From Nymphaea colorata (Eukaryota; Streptophyta; Magnoliopsida; Nymphaeales; Nymphaeaceae), in the NCBI RefSeq assembly GCF_008831285.2, contig NC_045149.1:18305035-18369034 (forward strand): 64,000 bases of DNA. The letters run 5' to 3'. Of the stretch, positions 43,261 to 54,800 are shown piece by piece. Numbering within the stretch: position 1 is the first letter of the stretch; every line of letters begins with the position of its first letter. The notes below the pieces were generated by a model that saw nothing but the letters and a program-made list of their open reading frames with translations, was not told the DNA's origin and ran no database searches. The position numbers were made by a program, and so were the translations under genes.

Positions 43261-45539
43261 GGGGACCTCCATGGCTGGGAGCCCTCTGATATGTTAGGAC
43301 CATCTCCCAAATAGTGAAGTTGGTGATGCCATTTTGTGTTGCTTGGCTGATCTTTCTTGTCTGTGTGCTGGTGTCTCACGTGAATTAGGGTTAGATGGAG
43401 TTGAGTTGCAGTGTATTTCCTGAGCACTATTAAGGAACTAATGAGTAATAATGTGTGTCAGTGCAATTTTATGCATTAATGAAGTAAGAAATAAGGATTA
43501 CCAAGTTTTTATCGCCATCATGTTGAACTCCTGAGAATTATGGACCAGACTTTGAATTTTGAGTTTGTTATTTTTCATTTTCATTTATGAACAGAGAACT
43601 GCAGAGGTTGAATTTATGCTGGCTCGTTTCACAATAAAACTAAAGACGTAACTTGAAAATGAATCCTGGAATCAACACTGCTAAACGGTGAGATAACAAC
43701 AGAAGTTTGAGGTCCAATCAATAACCAATCACTTTGCTGTCAATGTAAAGTGGCCCATCATTTCTCCAGTTTCCTCCAATGAAAAGCTTAATTCCTGATT
43801 ACCACCAGAATTTTCCCTCAGTGAGAGTTTTTAAGAACAGACATTAAGTGCCCACAAAGTGGCAAAAGGTGCAAAACTGAAAAACTGGTGAGAACAATCA
43901 TCCACAAATGACATGCATCATGGCCATGTTCTGCAAAGCATCCATGAATGCCAAGCAATATGGCGAGCAAAGCAGTCATGAGGTGAAAAGGTTGACAGTG
44001 CAGAAACCATGGAGACAGTTACAACCAGATGGGTCCATGAAAAATCCCCACTTCTCCCCTCCAACTCATTTGTTCACAATCCTAACAAGTTCTAAATTGC
44101 CTCCATGATCTTACAGTGGTAATGGGCGACGCTTCTTTTCCACATCGGCATTAGATGCATTGACAGATGAAATGCTAGTAGCTTCTAATACAGCTGAAAC
44201 ATGCCCCACCTCTGCAATCTCCTCGCCGCCTGTGAAGGGCCATTGCTGGGGAATCTGAATTCCGATGGCCCACCTGTGAAGGGTCACTGCTGGAACACGT
44301 CGGCATGGTACTCGAAGCTATGTCATGTTTCTATCAGTTCACATGACGTCGCTCTCGTTCTTGCACTGAACGAGGAAACACCCATACAAGCCTCATGAAA
44401 AAGGCAAATCCTCGGTTCCGGCCACCGGCGGCGGAGGCTTTTCAAAACACACCGATACTTGACGCGTCTCCTTAACAAAGTCGATCCTGCTTCCTGCCCA
44501 CAAGCAGCGTCACAGAAGTTGTGCCAACCAGCAGGGGATCCATGAAATCCAGTTGATGATGTCGCAAGAAAAGTGCGAAGTTTGTCAATGGCGGACCCAA
44601 TGGAAAACGGCCATCACTAACGCCATTAAAAGAAAATCAGTTAGGTGGCGTTTGATGGCAAGACATGAATCCACAGTAAAAAAATTTGTACCTGTGTCAT
44701 GTGCACTACAACAGTCTGGAATCTGGATAAACGTCCACGGCTTGATAACCACGGAGAAGAATTTCGGGACAAGAAGTTGCAACGTTGCTAGCAACCTTAC
44801 TGAACCTGAATCGTTCTCGTAAAAAGAAAAATTCACAAAATTGGGCCAACTCGAGAGGCGTCGGATACGTTTCTGAATTCGAATGTCGAAAACGGATGCA
44901 TGTAACCGCAACAAATATAATTAAAAAAACTAAAAAACAGAAACAAAAAATCAAGAAAATGATGAATTACAAGGGTTTAATAGGATTTGGTGCAACTGCT
45001 GAGCTCTGATGCAGACTTTGAGAACAAGAGGAAGGCAAAGGATCAACACCCATATCTAAATAAGAGGGAATTTATTCTCTATTTTGAGGTGTGGCACACA
45101 TACTTGCTTAGTAATAACATGTGAAACTGTTGTTCATCAGCATGGATTCTTGGGTCCGCGAATAAAAAAAAAAAAGAACAGCAGATACAAGTATATAGTA
45201 AGAGACCGGTGACAATATTCGCCAAGCAGCCCATAACCATGGAATTTGTTCTCTTTGTTTCCTGATTTCTAGGCATTGTGGGGGATGCAAGTAATGGTTG
45301 TGACCCATATTATAAATATTCGTTTGAGCATCATATCATTTAGTTTGCTCCTCGGTATGGAATATGCCTTCCTTTTAATTTTTAGGCTCTTTGTTGACAA
45401 AGACATCGCTTTGTTCTGTATATGGTTGAGCAGCACCATGCAAGTTCAAAATCCTATGCGGTCACTGTTGCTATCATTTAGTTCCAGACGGTGAAATCGT
45501 CACTGAAAACACATCGAACAAAAGATATTGAAGCCCGCT

Positions 45540-45800
45540 GAGTTGGGCGCGTAACTTTTTGGGTGATAAGGAGGTTAACAACCTATTGCTTTAAAAAGAA
45601 GTGCAAAGGCCGCCCTATTCCCCCTTCAGCCTTGCCTCTGGGGCCTTGGACTGCATCGGCGTCAACAATGACTGTGGTGTACCCTTCAACTTAGATTCGA
45701 TGCCCCACCAATTAAAACACAAAAATATAGCACCCAATAAAATCAAACTAGAGACTTGTTTTTTCATAGGCCCTTAGGTCGACCAGCTACATTATGCCCA
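45540..45800 (-). mobile_element. SINE-like element
   Basis: On the minus strand TAATGTAGCTGGTCG (about 45795–45781) and CTAGTTTGATTTTA (45752–45739) form an A-box/B-box pair about 45 bases apart, like the copy at 39700 in the other direction. The 3' end is not clear. Confidence 0.4.
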
Positions 45801-46026
45801 TTGAGGCAAGGTTCCTCCAATCTTAATTAAAAGCAACAAGAAAAAGTTTTCAACTAAAATGATCTTGATCATTGATTTTATTCATTGAAAAAGAAGAAAT
45901 GTGAACAAAATGTAAATGCTAAATAAATGACATTTTTTCTCTCAACTTTTCATGTGAACTAAATCAATGGGTAAGATCATTATATGTTAATGAATCCAAC
46001 ATCTACTTATATGCATACCAAATGTC

Positions 46027-46290
46027 AGATGGTTAAAAATAGAAAAATGTTGCTAGAACAATAACCACTGTGGGAGTCAGTAGTTTATAATGCAACAATG
46101 GATTTAAAGTGCTTTTAGCAATAGTTTATGATGTCTTCAACTACGGGTTTTTAATTTTTAACCATCCCGCAATATTCAACATTTACTAGAATAAAATCTA
46201 CTTATAAACCAAACAGTATAAAACATTGCTAAAAGCACCATAAATCGTCGTTGCACCATAAACTGTCACTAAAAGCACCGCGACAAATGG
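46027..46290. mobile_element. Inverted-repeat DNA transposon remnant
   Basis: GATGGTTAAAAAT at 46029 is mirrored by ATTTTTAACCATC near 46165. GTGCTTTTAGCAATAGTTTATG near 46111 is mirrored twice on the right by CATAAA…GCTAAAAGCAC-type words (46223–46280). On the minus strand these read GTGCTTTTAGC(G/A)ACRGTTTATGG-like repeats, typical of subterminal repeats of plant DNA transposons. Confidence 0.45.
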
Positions 46291-46321
46291 CCTCTCTTCC
46301 ACCACAGACAGAAAAAGAAAG

Positions 46322-46556
46322 AAGCAGGGAAGTAAAATTGTTTATTATGTGTGAAGTTCCCAAACATGGAATAAAATAAAGTTACAAAGAGAAGATTGGC
46401 ATGGTATATGTAATCTCATCTCTAGTAATATCAAGAAAAAGCAGGGAAGTAAGATGATTTACCATGTTGGAAAGTTTCAAACATGGAATAAAATAAAGTT
46501 ACAAGAAAGGGAGAAAAGATTGAGAATGGTATATGTAATCTCTTCGAGATATCAAG
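46322..46556 (+). repeat. Two-copy tandem duplication, period 117 bp
   Basis: Both copies begin AAGCAGGGAAGTAA and share AAACATGGAATAAAATAAAG and GGTATATGTAATCTC. The first copy starts at 46322 and the second at 46439. The copies have diverged by substitutions and small indels. Confidence 0.8.
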
Positions 46557-46838
46557 AACAAAGAGCGGTGGCCAGTGCATTTAGAAGTACACCATTTAAC
46601 GTGCGACAGGGGGAGAGAACATTCGCATGGGCGTCCACAATATTTTTGTGCAATATCCAGTATTATCTCACTTTTCTAGATAATAGCCAAGCAGGAATAA
46701 TGTGGAGTATTCCTACTAACCACTTCAACTTTTTTTGGCTAACTTTTTAGAGAGTTTGATGTTGAAATTAAGTTCACACATCGTTTTTAGGGTAAACCTT
46801 AGTGCTTTGGCAGCAGCACTCTTCACGTTAGTGCATAA

Positions 46839-46859
46839 TATATATATATATATATATAT
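46839..46859 (+). repeat. (TA)n microsatellite
   Basis: About ten TA units lie upstream of the LEA-like gene promoter. Confidence 0.9.
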
Positions 46860-46940
46860 TTCTCATCAACAATAAAGCTGATAGAAAAGGTATAAGCATA
46901 TTTTTCCAAAAGTGAAAAGCATTAATCTTTTCATGATGCT

Positions 46941-46947
46941 TATAAAA
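46941..46947 (+). promoter_or_regulatory. TATA box of the LEA-like gene
   Basis: TATAAAA lies 48 bases upstream of the chosen ATG. A GCATGTAC word follows, part of which resembles a seed-type RY core, but this is weak. Confidence 0.5.
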
Positions 46948-46988
46948 CCCCTCTTCCCTTGCATGTACATTATTTGATAGGGCATTGC

Positions 46989-48082
46989 ATGAGGCAGATG
47001 ATAGGGGCGAGGATCAAGGGAGCAAGCAGTCTTATTCCTCCCATCAACTCCCCCGCCACTCTGGGACGTGTATGGTAAGCCCTTCCTCTCCTTCCATGGC
47101 TGCTGTTAACTATAAGTTGTTAATTAGCTCTCTGATCTCTCTCTTTAATCTAAGTAATTCGAGGTAGCTTGGCTCAAACGTAGCAGTATAAACTTTTCCG
47201 GTAGCAGAGCCCCGAAATTGTGGCTGAGGCACTAGTTTAGAACAACTTTAGACCTCTTAAATACATAGTAAAATGATTGAGGTTAGCATAGCTGGTCGGG
47301 GAGGAGGTCGCGTAGATGACACGTCTCCGTTCTGATTCCTGGTCGCTACCTACCCAAGAGCCAATACAGTCCAAGACCCCGGATGCAGGGGAGAATGGGA
47401 GGCTTTCGAGCCTCATCTGGGCAGTTGATAACCTTTTGCTCACCCCAAATCATACATAGATAAGTAAATGGTTGAAATGCACCTATATATAAAGTAAGTA
47501 AACTAAAATATGTAAATAAATAGATCTTTGAGGACTGTGCAGCCAACTGCCTACACAAGCCCACATGTTGCTCGGCCCCTAAGCTTCGTCAAGCACTGGT
47601 CGTTTATTGAGCAAGTCGACTTAGAACTTAAATTGAGCTTGTTGAGTTAAATTAGGAGAAATCAAGTTCTGGTAATACCTAGGTGACAGTCGAAGCCCTC
47701 ACCTTTCCCTCTATCCCTCAGAGTACCAGACCTACTTTGTAGGCATTTCTTCATTAAATTTGAAAGTTATACAACTCTCTAATCTCAAAATTAAATTAAG
47801 CATCAAAGAAGTGGAAAATGCAGGGTGGCGGCTGCCAAGAGGGATCGGTGCACCAATTCCCATGGGACCGACAAGGATGGGGGCGGGGATGTGACCCACA
47901 TCATCCCAGTAGAGTCGCATGACTGTTGGGTTCCGCACCCAGTGAGTGGCATGTTCGTGCCGCCGGGTGCCCTGGCGGTCAAAGGCGGTTCAGGAAATGT
48001 GACCATCAGGCATGACCCTTCTGTTTCCAAAGTCTGGGTTCGAAGCACTGAGACCATGGAAGATAAAGACTACAGCTACTAG
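46989..48082 (+). CDS. Small LEA_3-like protein (late embryogenesis abundant family)
   Basis: Two exons, 46989–47074 and 47824–48082, join in phase (split Trp codon) to 114 residues; the first exon was too short for a simple frame scan. The N-terminus (MRQMIGARIKGASSL…) is basic and lacks acidic residues, like an organelle targeting sequence. The middle is polar and Gly/Asp-rich. The C-terminus has DCWVPHPVSGMFVPPG followed by KVWVRSTETMED. The W-x-P-x-P-x-[TS]-G-x-[YF]-x-P core and the short size with one early intron are typical of LEA_3/SAG21-like plant proteins, which accumulate in stress, senescence or seed maturation, many in mitochondria. Coding-like GC content in both exons contrasts with the AT-rich surroundings. 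The assignment rests on motif memory; the exon joining is my own. Confidence 0.65.
47277..47470 (+). mobile_element. SINE-like insertion in the LEA-like gene intron
   Basis: TAGCATAGCTGG (47284–47295) is a perfect pol III A-box match, and GTTCTGATTCC (47329–47339) is a B-box with one extra base, about 45 bases on. It lies in the sense direction in the 749-base intron. Confidence 0.5.
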
Positions 48083-48576
48083 AGCGTGTTCACATGGTGT
48101 GTGGTATATGCAGCCTCATAAAGAGTACTTTGCAGTGTTCTCTCTTGACTTACCAAACTAAATAAGGATCATGGTATATGTATATGTAGAAGAAGCTGTT
48201 AAGCTGATCTTGTTATGGAAGATGATATGTACAATAATGAATTTTTGTATATCTGGTTCTAATGATGCTGGAGATCAGACGGCAACCTGGCTCATACACT
48301 TGAGTTATACTCAGGGGGGCAGAGGAAGAAATTTTTTACTGCAAGAGCCGAATTATAGTTTCATATTTTTAATATGGACTGAAACATAAAAATATATTTG
48401 TTTTAAAAAGTAAACTAGAATTAACTACAAATTGGTTCCAAATCTATTTTAGGATTTTGCATCCATGTCTAGTGGCATCCAAATGGATAACACAAACCAT
48501 TTTATGGCAAACTTAAGAAAGTCAGAGATAAAGAGTCTTTTCAACACAACAATTTGGGCTGGTAGCTCGTAGGTAG

Positions 48577-48750
48577 GAGCAGAACGAGATTTTTTTCAAG
48601 GGCGGGCCAAATGGTCCAACAAACTTATCCGGGTAGGGCTAAACTAAACTCGAATCTAAAAAATACATTGTGCTACTAAAAAATTTCAATTTTTTAATGT
48701 TTTTTTTTTCAATTAGCTGGGGTGGGGCCATGGCCTAGGCGGCTGCCCCC
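48577..48750. mobile_element. Small inserted element with 12-bp flanking duplication
   Basis: GCTCGTAGGTAG occurs exactly at 48565–48576 and at 48751–48762 and brackets 174 bases. These begin GAGCAGAACGAGATTTTTT and end GGGGCCATGGCC…GCTGCCCCC. The interior resembles degenerate members of the CAGTGGCGGAGC group. If the real duplication is 8 bp, the element would include the right-hand GCTC. Confidence 0.6.
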
Positions 48751-50706
48751 GCTCGTAGGTAGCTAGTCACTGAGTGCCATGAGCGTCAATCCACTTTTGC
48801 CAATAGGATGAAACTATTATACTAACTGACGTACATTTGGGGCTCCACATCAGGTGTAGGGGCTTCTCGGGCAATGAGATACTCCTCCTGATCAAATAAA
48901 AAATTAATATAATTAGTCATATGTTTGAATTTGAGTGTGAATCAATAAAGTAGGTATGTCTCTTATTATTAAATTGCAAGAACTATGTGCTATATGGACA
49001 AACGTTTATCTACAATTGGGACCTCATTTATTATAATAATAGGTAAAAGTAGAGTTTGATGCGCAATTCATGACCCGCCATATCGAACTTGAATCATAGA
49101 TCCAATTGAATCTGACCATATTCCAAAGCTGATTGGACCATGTCTTCGATGACTGTTAATGACTTTTGGTAATTTGAAAATCCCATTTATATACTTTAAA
49201 AGGACATTTGATGAGAAGAACATTGCATTCTTGAAATATGTGTTCTTAAAACTATATATTCTACAAACAATATATAATTGTTGCAAGGAACACAGTGTGA
49301 TTGTGTTTAACGTTTAATTGCTGGACATAAGAACAACATGCATGATTCTACTATATAATTTGAAACATGAACATAGTGTTCCAATAATATATGTTCTAAA
49401 AACACAATATTCTTCTTGATCAAGCACCTTTTTCTTTTCATGGGTTTTTCCTCTCACTTTTCCAAAGCAAACAGTGGTCAGGAAAGTGATGGATCATTAG
49501 TTCATGTATGTTGAATTTTGGTGGTCCACAAAGATCATGAACTTCGAAGGGTGCATTGAGTTTTGGCAGAAAATATGATCTTTCAGTGAATGTGGATTAG
49601 GTTTCCCAAAGATTGATGGATGCATGCATGGGAGAACATTTAATCTCAATAAATGTAGTGTGAGGTGAGCTTGAGGTTTATAAGGACCAAGGCTCCTGCT
49701 TGTCTAGGGCTCATCTGACAGTCCAAGTTCTTCAAAAGGAGGATCTAATGAGATCCTTTGGCAGGGATGAGATGAAAAATCATCAAAAAGCAAAAAAATC
49801 CTTGGAGCAATTGCAAGTTAAACAGATCACAAAATCTGCTTAATCATATTACTCATTGGAAGATTGAAAACATCCGAAAATAAAGACTTTAATGGGATGT
49901 TCAATAGCATGGGATTTAAGATCTACGAATTTGAGAAATGTGGATTTAAGATCTGACCCTCTCTCCTCCAATCTTAATTCGATATGTTTTCAATGCAAAG
50001 AAGTAAATATCCAATCGGATTTGGATGTGGATTCGGTTTGAATTTATTTTTGTGCAAATATTTTATATGCAATGCTCTTACATCTTGAAAATCAGTAAAA
50101 TCCGGTTTAAAATTCGCATTCGGATATAAATGTAAAAATCAGATAGATTTGGATTTTGTTTGTACACTTCTTTATGCAATAAAAATGTATACCAATAGGA
50201 CAATGAAAAAAGTATACAAACATAATATTCTTCTATAGGCAATAAAAAAGTATACAATATCTATTGATCCATTGGCACCTCTAAGTTCTTCCCAAGAAAG
50301 TCCAATCTGGCTACTAAGATTAATCGTTGAAAAGAACAGCCGGAGTCTGAATTTGACCGGCTATTCAATGGCGGTGGTAGTCCCACGATATTGGAATATC
50401 CTTCAACCATCGCCATCTTAAATACTTTGAGAGTCTTTTTTCTTTTTGACAAGAAATTGGATATGGGTAGTGAAAATTATTAACACTGTGAAAAAAAAAA
50501 GTGATTTTTTTTTGTCTTTTCAGAAAAAAGAAGGTTTTTTTTTTTCATCTCGTATCCGACCTTATTAATTAAGTTTTTATCATTGTCATATTCCTATCAA
50601 TTTTTGGGCATCCGATTGATATTTGATAAAGATCTGACCCCACTGCATGTATACGTCAAATCTTATGTTACATTGATCCTAAGATCCAGATCTCATTACT
50701 AGAAAC

Positions 50707-51211
50707 TAGGGGTGAACAAAGAGTCGAGCTACTCGAGCTCGACAACGAGTTCGAGCCGAATCATTTGCTTAACGAATTGAGCTCGAGTTCATGAATTGAC
50801 TCGTTGAAATAATCGAGTTGAGTTCGAGTTCACTGAACTAGAAATGTTAAAGCTCAACTTGGCTCGAAAATGATATGTAGTGATTTTCTAAATATCCAAC
50901 TCTTTTTTTTTAATTAAAAAAATCCAGTATGTTGACGTTAATTAATTATGTAAGTTTTTAGAAAAGTTTATTCAAGTTTGTGGAGCCATAATCGAGTTGA
51001 CCTCGATTTATGACAAAGTAATAGTCCATATGTTCAAACGAGTTTGTCGAGCTTTAATCGAGTCAAGCTCGAGCTCATGTAACTACCAAATCGAGCTCGA
51101 TCTGCTTCTGTCAAACTATTCTCGAGCTTGAACTCGAGGTTTCATTAGTCGAGCTAAGCTCGAGCTAGCTGAACTTGGACTCGACTCTGCTCATGCTCAT
51201 GTTCACCCCTC
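50707..51211. mobile_element. hAT-type non-autonomous element, 505 bp
   Basis: The ends TAGGGGTGAACA and TGTTCACCCCTC form an inverted repeat. Flanks are CTAGAAAC (50699–50706) and CTAGGAAC (51212–51219), an 8-bp duplication with one change. GAGCTCGA/TCGAGCTC words are repeated about a dozen times in both subterminal regions, leaving an AT-rich centre. No coding capacity. Confidence 0.8.
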
Positions 51212-52334
51212 CTAGGAACCCAAAGAAGTTACGTTTTGTAGATATTGGATCAGATCCCAATCCAAGCTGTTTAATTGCATCACCGCTCTCCACACACACA
51301 TGGACACAAAAATACAAACCTTGTCCTATTAAATACGTCACGATCACGTGAAGCGTTTATTTTCAATTAAACATTACTTCAAATTTTATTGTCACTTTTT
51401 ACAGAAACACGCTTAAGTTTTGGCGATATTTATGTTTCGGTTTCCTTTTATTTATGTTCATTTTCCTGCCTATTTAATTCAACGATTCAGGTTGATTTGT
51501 TTTTTTTTTTATAAAAAACCTCAAAAACACTATTTTCACTTCAACTATTTAACAATTCTTAAAAAATCTCGATGGGTATTGTATCTTGGTCCTATGCGAC
51601 ACTTGACTGTGTTCCCTTTTTTCTTTTTAATATAACCACCATTTCACGTCACGTTGTAATTATTTAAGGAAGTTAGTTGTAGCGGAGCAAAACATGTTCC
51701 ATCTTTGCTCCTTAAAAAAATGCAACATAAGTAAATTATTATTTTAATATATATATCTTAGACTAGTTAGGTCAAGACAAAAACTAGACATATTAAAATT
51801 TTTTAAAAAAATATTTTAAACAACATGCAAATATCCTAATATGATTATAAATACTAATTCAACCTAAAATGTGTCTTAGTTAAATTGTTTTTAAGAAAAA
51901 CATTGAATTTTTTACCATTAATAATTTGATGTCATAAGAGCCGTTTTTTTTTCTTTTTTACTATAAAAACTTGTTAAACTCCAAAAACGACCAATTTGGT
52001 GTATGATTGTCATCAAAATATTCATAAGTTTATATATATAATTATAAACTTTTTTTTTACAAGATTCAATTTTTTAAGTTTTCCTTTTTCAAATTAATTT
52101 TTATGGGGGCTTGATTGTCGTGTCTTAACACTTTTTTAATGGGCAATGGTTGTGCGCACGAAGGGGTGGTGCTAGGTTGCAGATGTAGTGCATGATGGGG
52201 CAGGTGTGGCCCGTTCTACCAGCTGCTTTGACCGGGCCGGGTTGTTTGACCGGGCCAAGTTGTTGCTCGTTGGTTATAAACAGTGTTAGGATATGCTTTG
52301 GCTAAAATTATACGGATTTCATTAGATCCACTAG

Positions 52335-52499
52335 CAGTGGCGGAGCCAAAAATTTCTGGTTAAGGAGCACTAATGGTTTGACTTGAAAGTTTAAGGGGCA
52401 TTCCAATGCGAATTAGTAAAAGTTTAGGAAACCATCAATATGAAATAAAGTAAGAAGCCGGCAATTACACATACCAGCCCACATTTGCCTCCGCCACTG
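52335..52499. mobile_element. hAT-like MITE, 165 bp (CAGTGGCGGAGC family)
   Basis: The ends CAGTGGCGGAGCCAAA and TTTGCCTCCGCCACTG form a 16-bp inverted repeat with one mismatch. Flanks TCCACTAG and CCCACGAG match at six of eight positions, an aged 8-bp duplication. Confidence 0.75.
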
Positions 52500-52889
52500 C
52501 CCACGAGGCCGGGACCTAGAGTGACCCACCAGCTTGCCTGTCAATTTGGCACCATTAAGTTGTCCAATAGGACTAAGAGGCTGGTCAAAGCTGGAAAAGA
52601 GTCGCCTGGTCTAGGTTTTTGGGTGGCCTGCTTGGCATGTAGCACCAATGAGGAAAAAGGTCCGGCAATGGATTGAATTATATCAGAGTTTCATGGTTTA
52701 GAGTTTAGACCCAAAATGGAGGTTCGACGTGCGACACATGGCGTCCTCTCGCCTCTGGTGGAAGACTTCGAGATGTGGACCCATACTATTGAATTATTCA
52801 AACATACATTTTTGATATGTTTCGTTTGGATGTTTCGCTACAATAAAAATTTTAAAACATTTAGGTGGTGTTTGAGTGATATCTTAATG

Positions 52890-52987
52890 GGTCGTTTGGC
52901 GGCAAAGAAACTCAGGGAGTGTTCTGCCTCAAATATTAGGGTAGGTTCATGGACACTTTCCGAGTGTTTTTCCTACCAAACGTCGGC
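52890..52987. mobile_element. MITE-like 98-bp inverted repeat
   Basis: GTCGTTTGGCGGCAAAGAAA at the left is mirrored by GTTTTTCCTACCAAACGTCG at the right, so most of the element can fold on itself. No clear target duplication was seen. Confidence 0.55.
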
Positions 52988-54047
52988 CTGGCCTCTCAGA
53001 GAACGCTATTATGTGAAAATAAGCAAAATCTTTGTTGATTCTATAATGTAAATTTCTCGTGAAAATGAAAGCATGGCTGCTTCGGTTGTAGTCAATGAAA
53101 TTGATAAAGGGGATGTGTCAATCTAAAATGGAAAATTTAAGCCTACTTTTTGAAATTGACATGGTAGTGGTGACACACTTTTAGATGAAACCACAATGTC
53201 CTTTGATTCCCTCCCCTTTTTTATATATAGCTCTCACTTTTTGAATGGTCACATTGAATATAATAATGAAATTACCAATTTAGCCCTGCAACTTTGGGAT
53301 GAGAACAATGACGAGGCAGCAGCAAGAACAGGCTTTGGATTCAAGTTTGGATCTGGGCAGTACATCCGAATCTAAATCCAAATCCAAGAACGAAGTTATA
53401 GATGGATTTGGATTTCGAGACATGGCATAATAAAATAAATGTGCCAATAAATTATTTTTCAAAAGGGTCGATAACATTTAACCAAAATAGTACAAACGCA
53501 CCCATGTTTCAAAATTTCGTAAACATGAAGGTGATTTTTTTATAATTCAAGAATCTATAATTTTTGAATAATTTATTCGATTCCAATGAGCCTTGGCACC
53601 CATAGAATAAGAGTTGCAAAATTCATGTTGAAGAGCTCCATGCCAAGAGTTGGAAAGTTGGGACCTTCAATTTGAAGGTACATGCAAGTGGCATGACTTA
53701 AATTTAAAGTTAAATCCTACTAATGATTCTACATAGATTAAAAAACGTTGGCTAATATGAGTATCAATTTCCAGTGAGTACCCAGCATTCAGGCGAGAGC
53801 CGAAGCCTCCTTCCTTTTTCTGCCATCAAAGTCTAGAGCTGCGTCGATATGGGTATCGATTTGACAGATACCATCTTTATATATATATGTAGACATTAAA
53901 CTTATTAGGGATAATCAATATGAGACATTTTATCGTATTATAGTCATACAAATTCACAATTTTTTTCTCAAAGGGGATAAAATATCTTAAAATAAAAACT
54001 AAAATTATTTTTCAAGCTTTTCTAATCGAGAGTGAATTTTGACACAT

Positions 54048-54192
54048 ATTTGATTGAGGAGCACTCACCATATATTTGAAGAGCATTTTATACGTAAATA
54101 TATATAAACTTAAAGTTAACCAATATGTAAATAAGAGATTTTTATTAAGTAGTGTGGGCAATTGCCCACACATGTCAGCATGTGGCTTTGCT
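54048..54192 (+). repeat. Dispersed repeat, copy 2
   Basis: Related to 28010–28118: TATGTAAATAAGAGATTTTT and GTGTGGGCAATTGCCCACAC are shared. The second word is a perfect 20-base palindrome here. Confidence 0.65.
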
Positions 54193-54669
54193 CCCGAGAA
54201 GATTTGTCCAGAGTGAAAATAGTTGACGGCGTCAAACGCACCACTCATGACTTGGAACAGTAAGAAAACTTTTCTTCGGTTAGCTTTCACACTCGCAGAC
54301 GCTATTGGCCGCATGGCTGCCCATGCTTTTTTTTCGTCCGTGTTTGTTCCTTCCTTGCTTTTCATATGGGGCATAAGAATCCTGTCATTGGCGTCTGCAC
54401 CCCATTAAACACAACAAAATTCACAAAATTTTCTCTTGTTCACGTTTTCATTGATGCCAAGAACCAAAATTTTAGGCGACAAGATTTACAGATCCAGACC
54501 ACATGTTTAATCATAATCTACGGACTATACATAGAAAATAGCATGAAAACTATACATAGAAAATAGCATGAGATCTAGATCCCGACGAATCCGATCTGAA
54601 ATTGTTCCACGATTCCAATAAAAACATTAACTAATAAGGTTCAAGCCCATCAAAATCTCATCTTGTAAT

Positions 54670-54800
54670 CGGCCCATGCATAATTGGTCGGATTGACAAG
54701 CTGGTGAAAGTTCGGTTGTTAGTTTGACTTTTGTGGGTGTTATTTTTTTGGTCTGAATTGCTCGATACTTTAGTTGACGGGTGTAAATGTTTATCACCGA
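54670..54800 (+). mobile_element. SINE-like element
   Basis: CATGCATAATTGGTCGG (A-box region), GACAAGCTGGTGAAAGTTCGG and AGTTTGACTTTTGTGG (B-box region) follow the same order and spacing as the copy at 39700. Mutations in both boxes show it is old. Confidence 0.45.

Larger units (their letters stand above)
43261..46940. other. Spacer between the GDSL and LEA-like genes
   Basis: The left end is GDSL 3' UTR. A SINE-like element lies at 45540–45800, an inverted-repeat region at 46027–46290 and a 117-bp tandem duplication at 46322–46556. A short phrase around CCTGTGAAGGG(C/T)CA(T/C)TGCTGG occurs twice between 44231 and 44294. No gene is supported. Confidence 0.6.

Noticed and set aside
44553-44822. 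89-codon frame downstream of the GDSL gene
   Set aside because: Composition is not coding-like and no family is recognisable.
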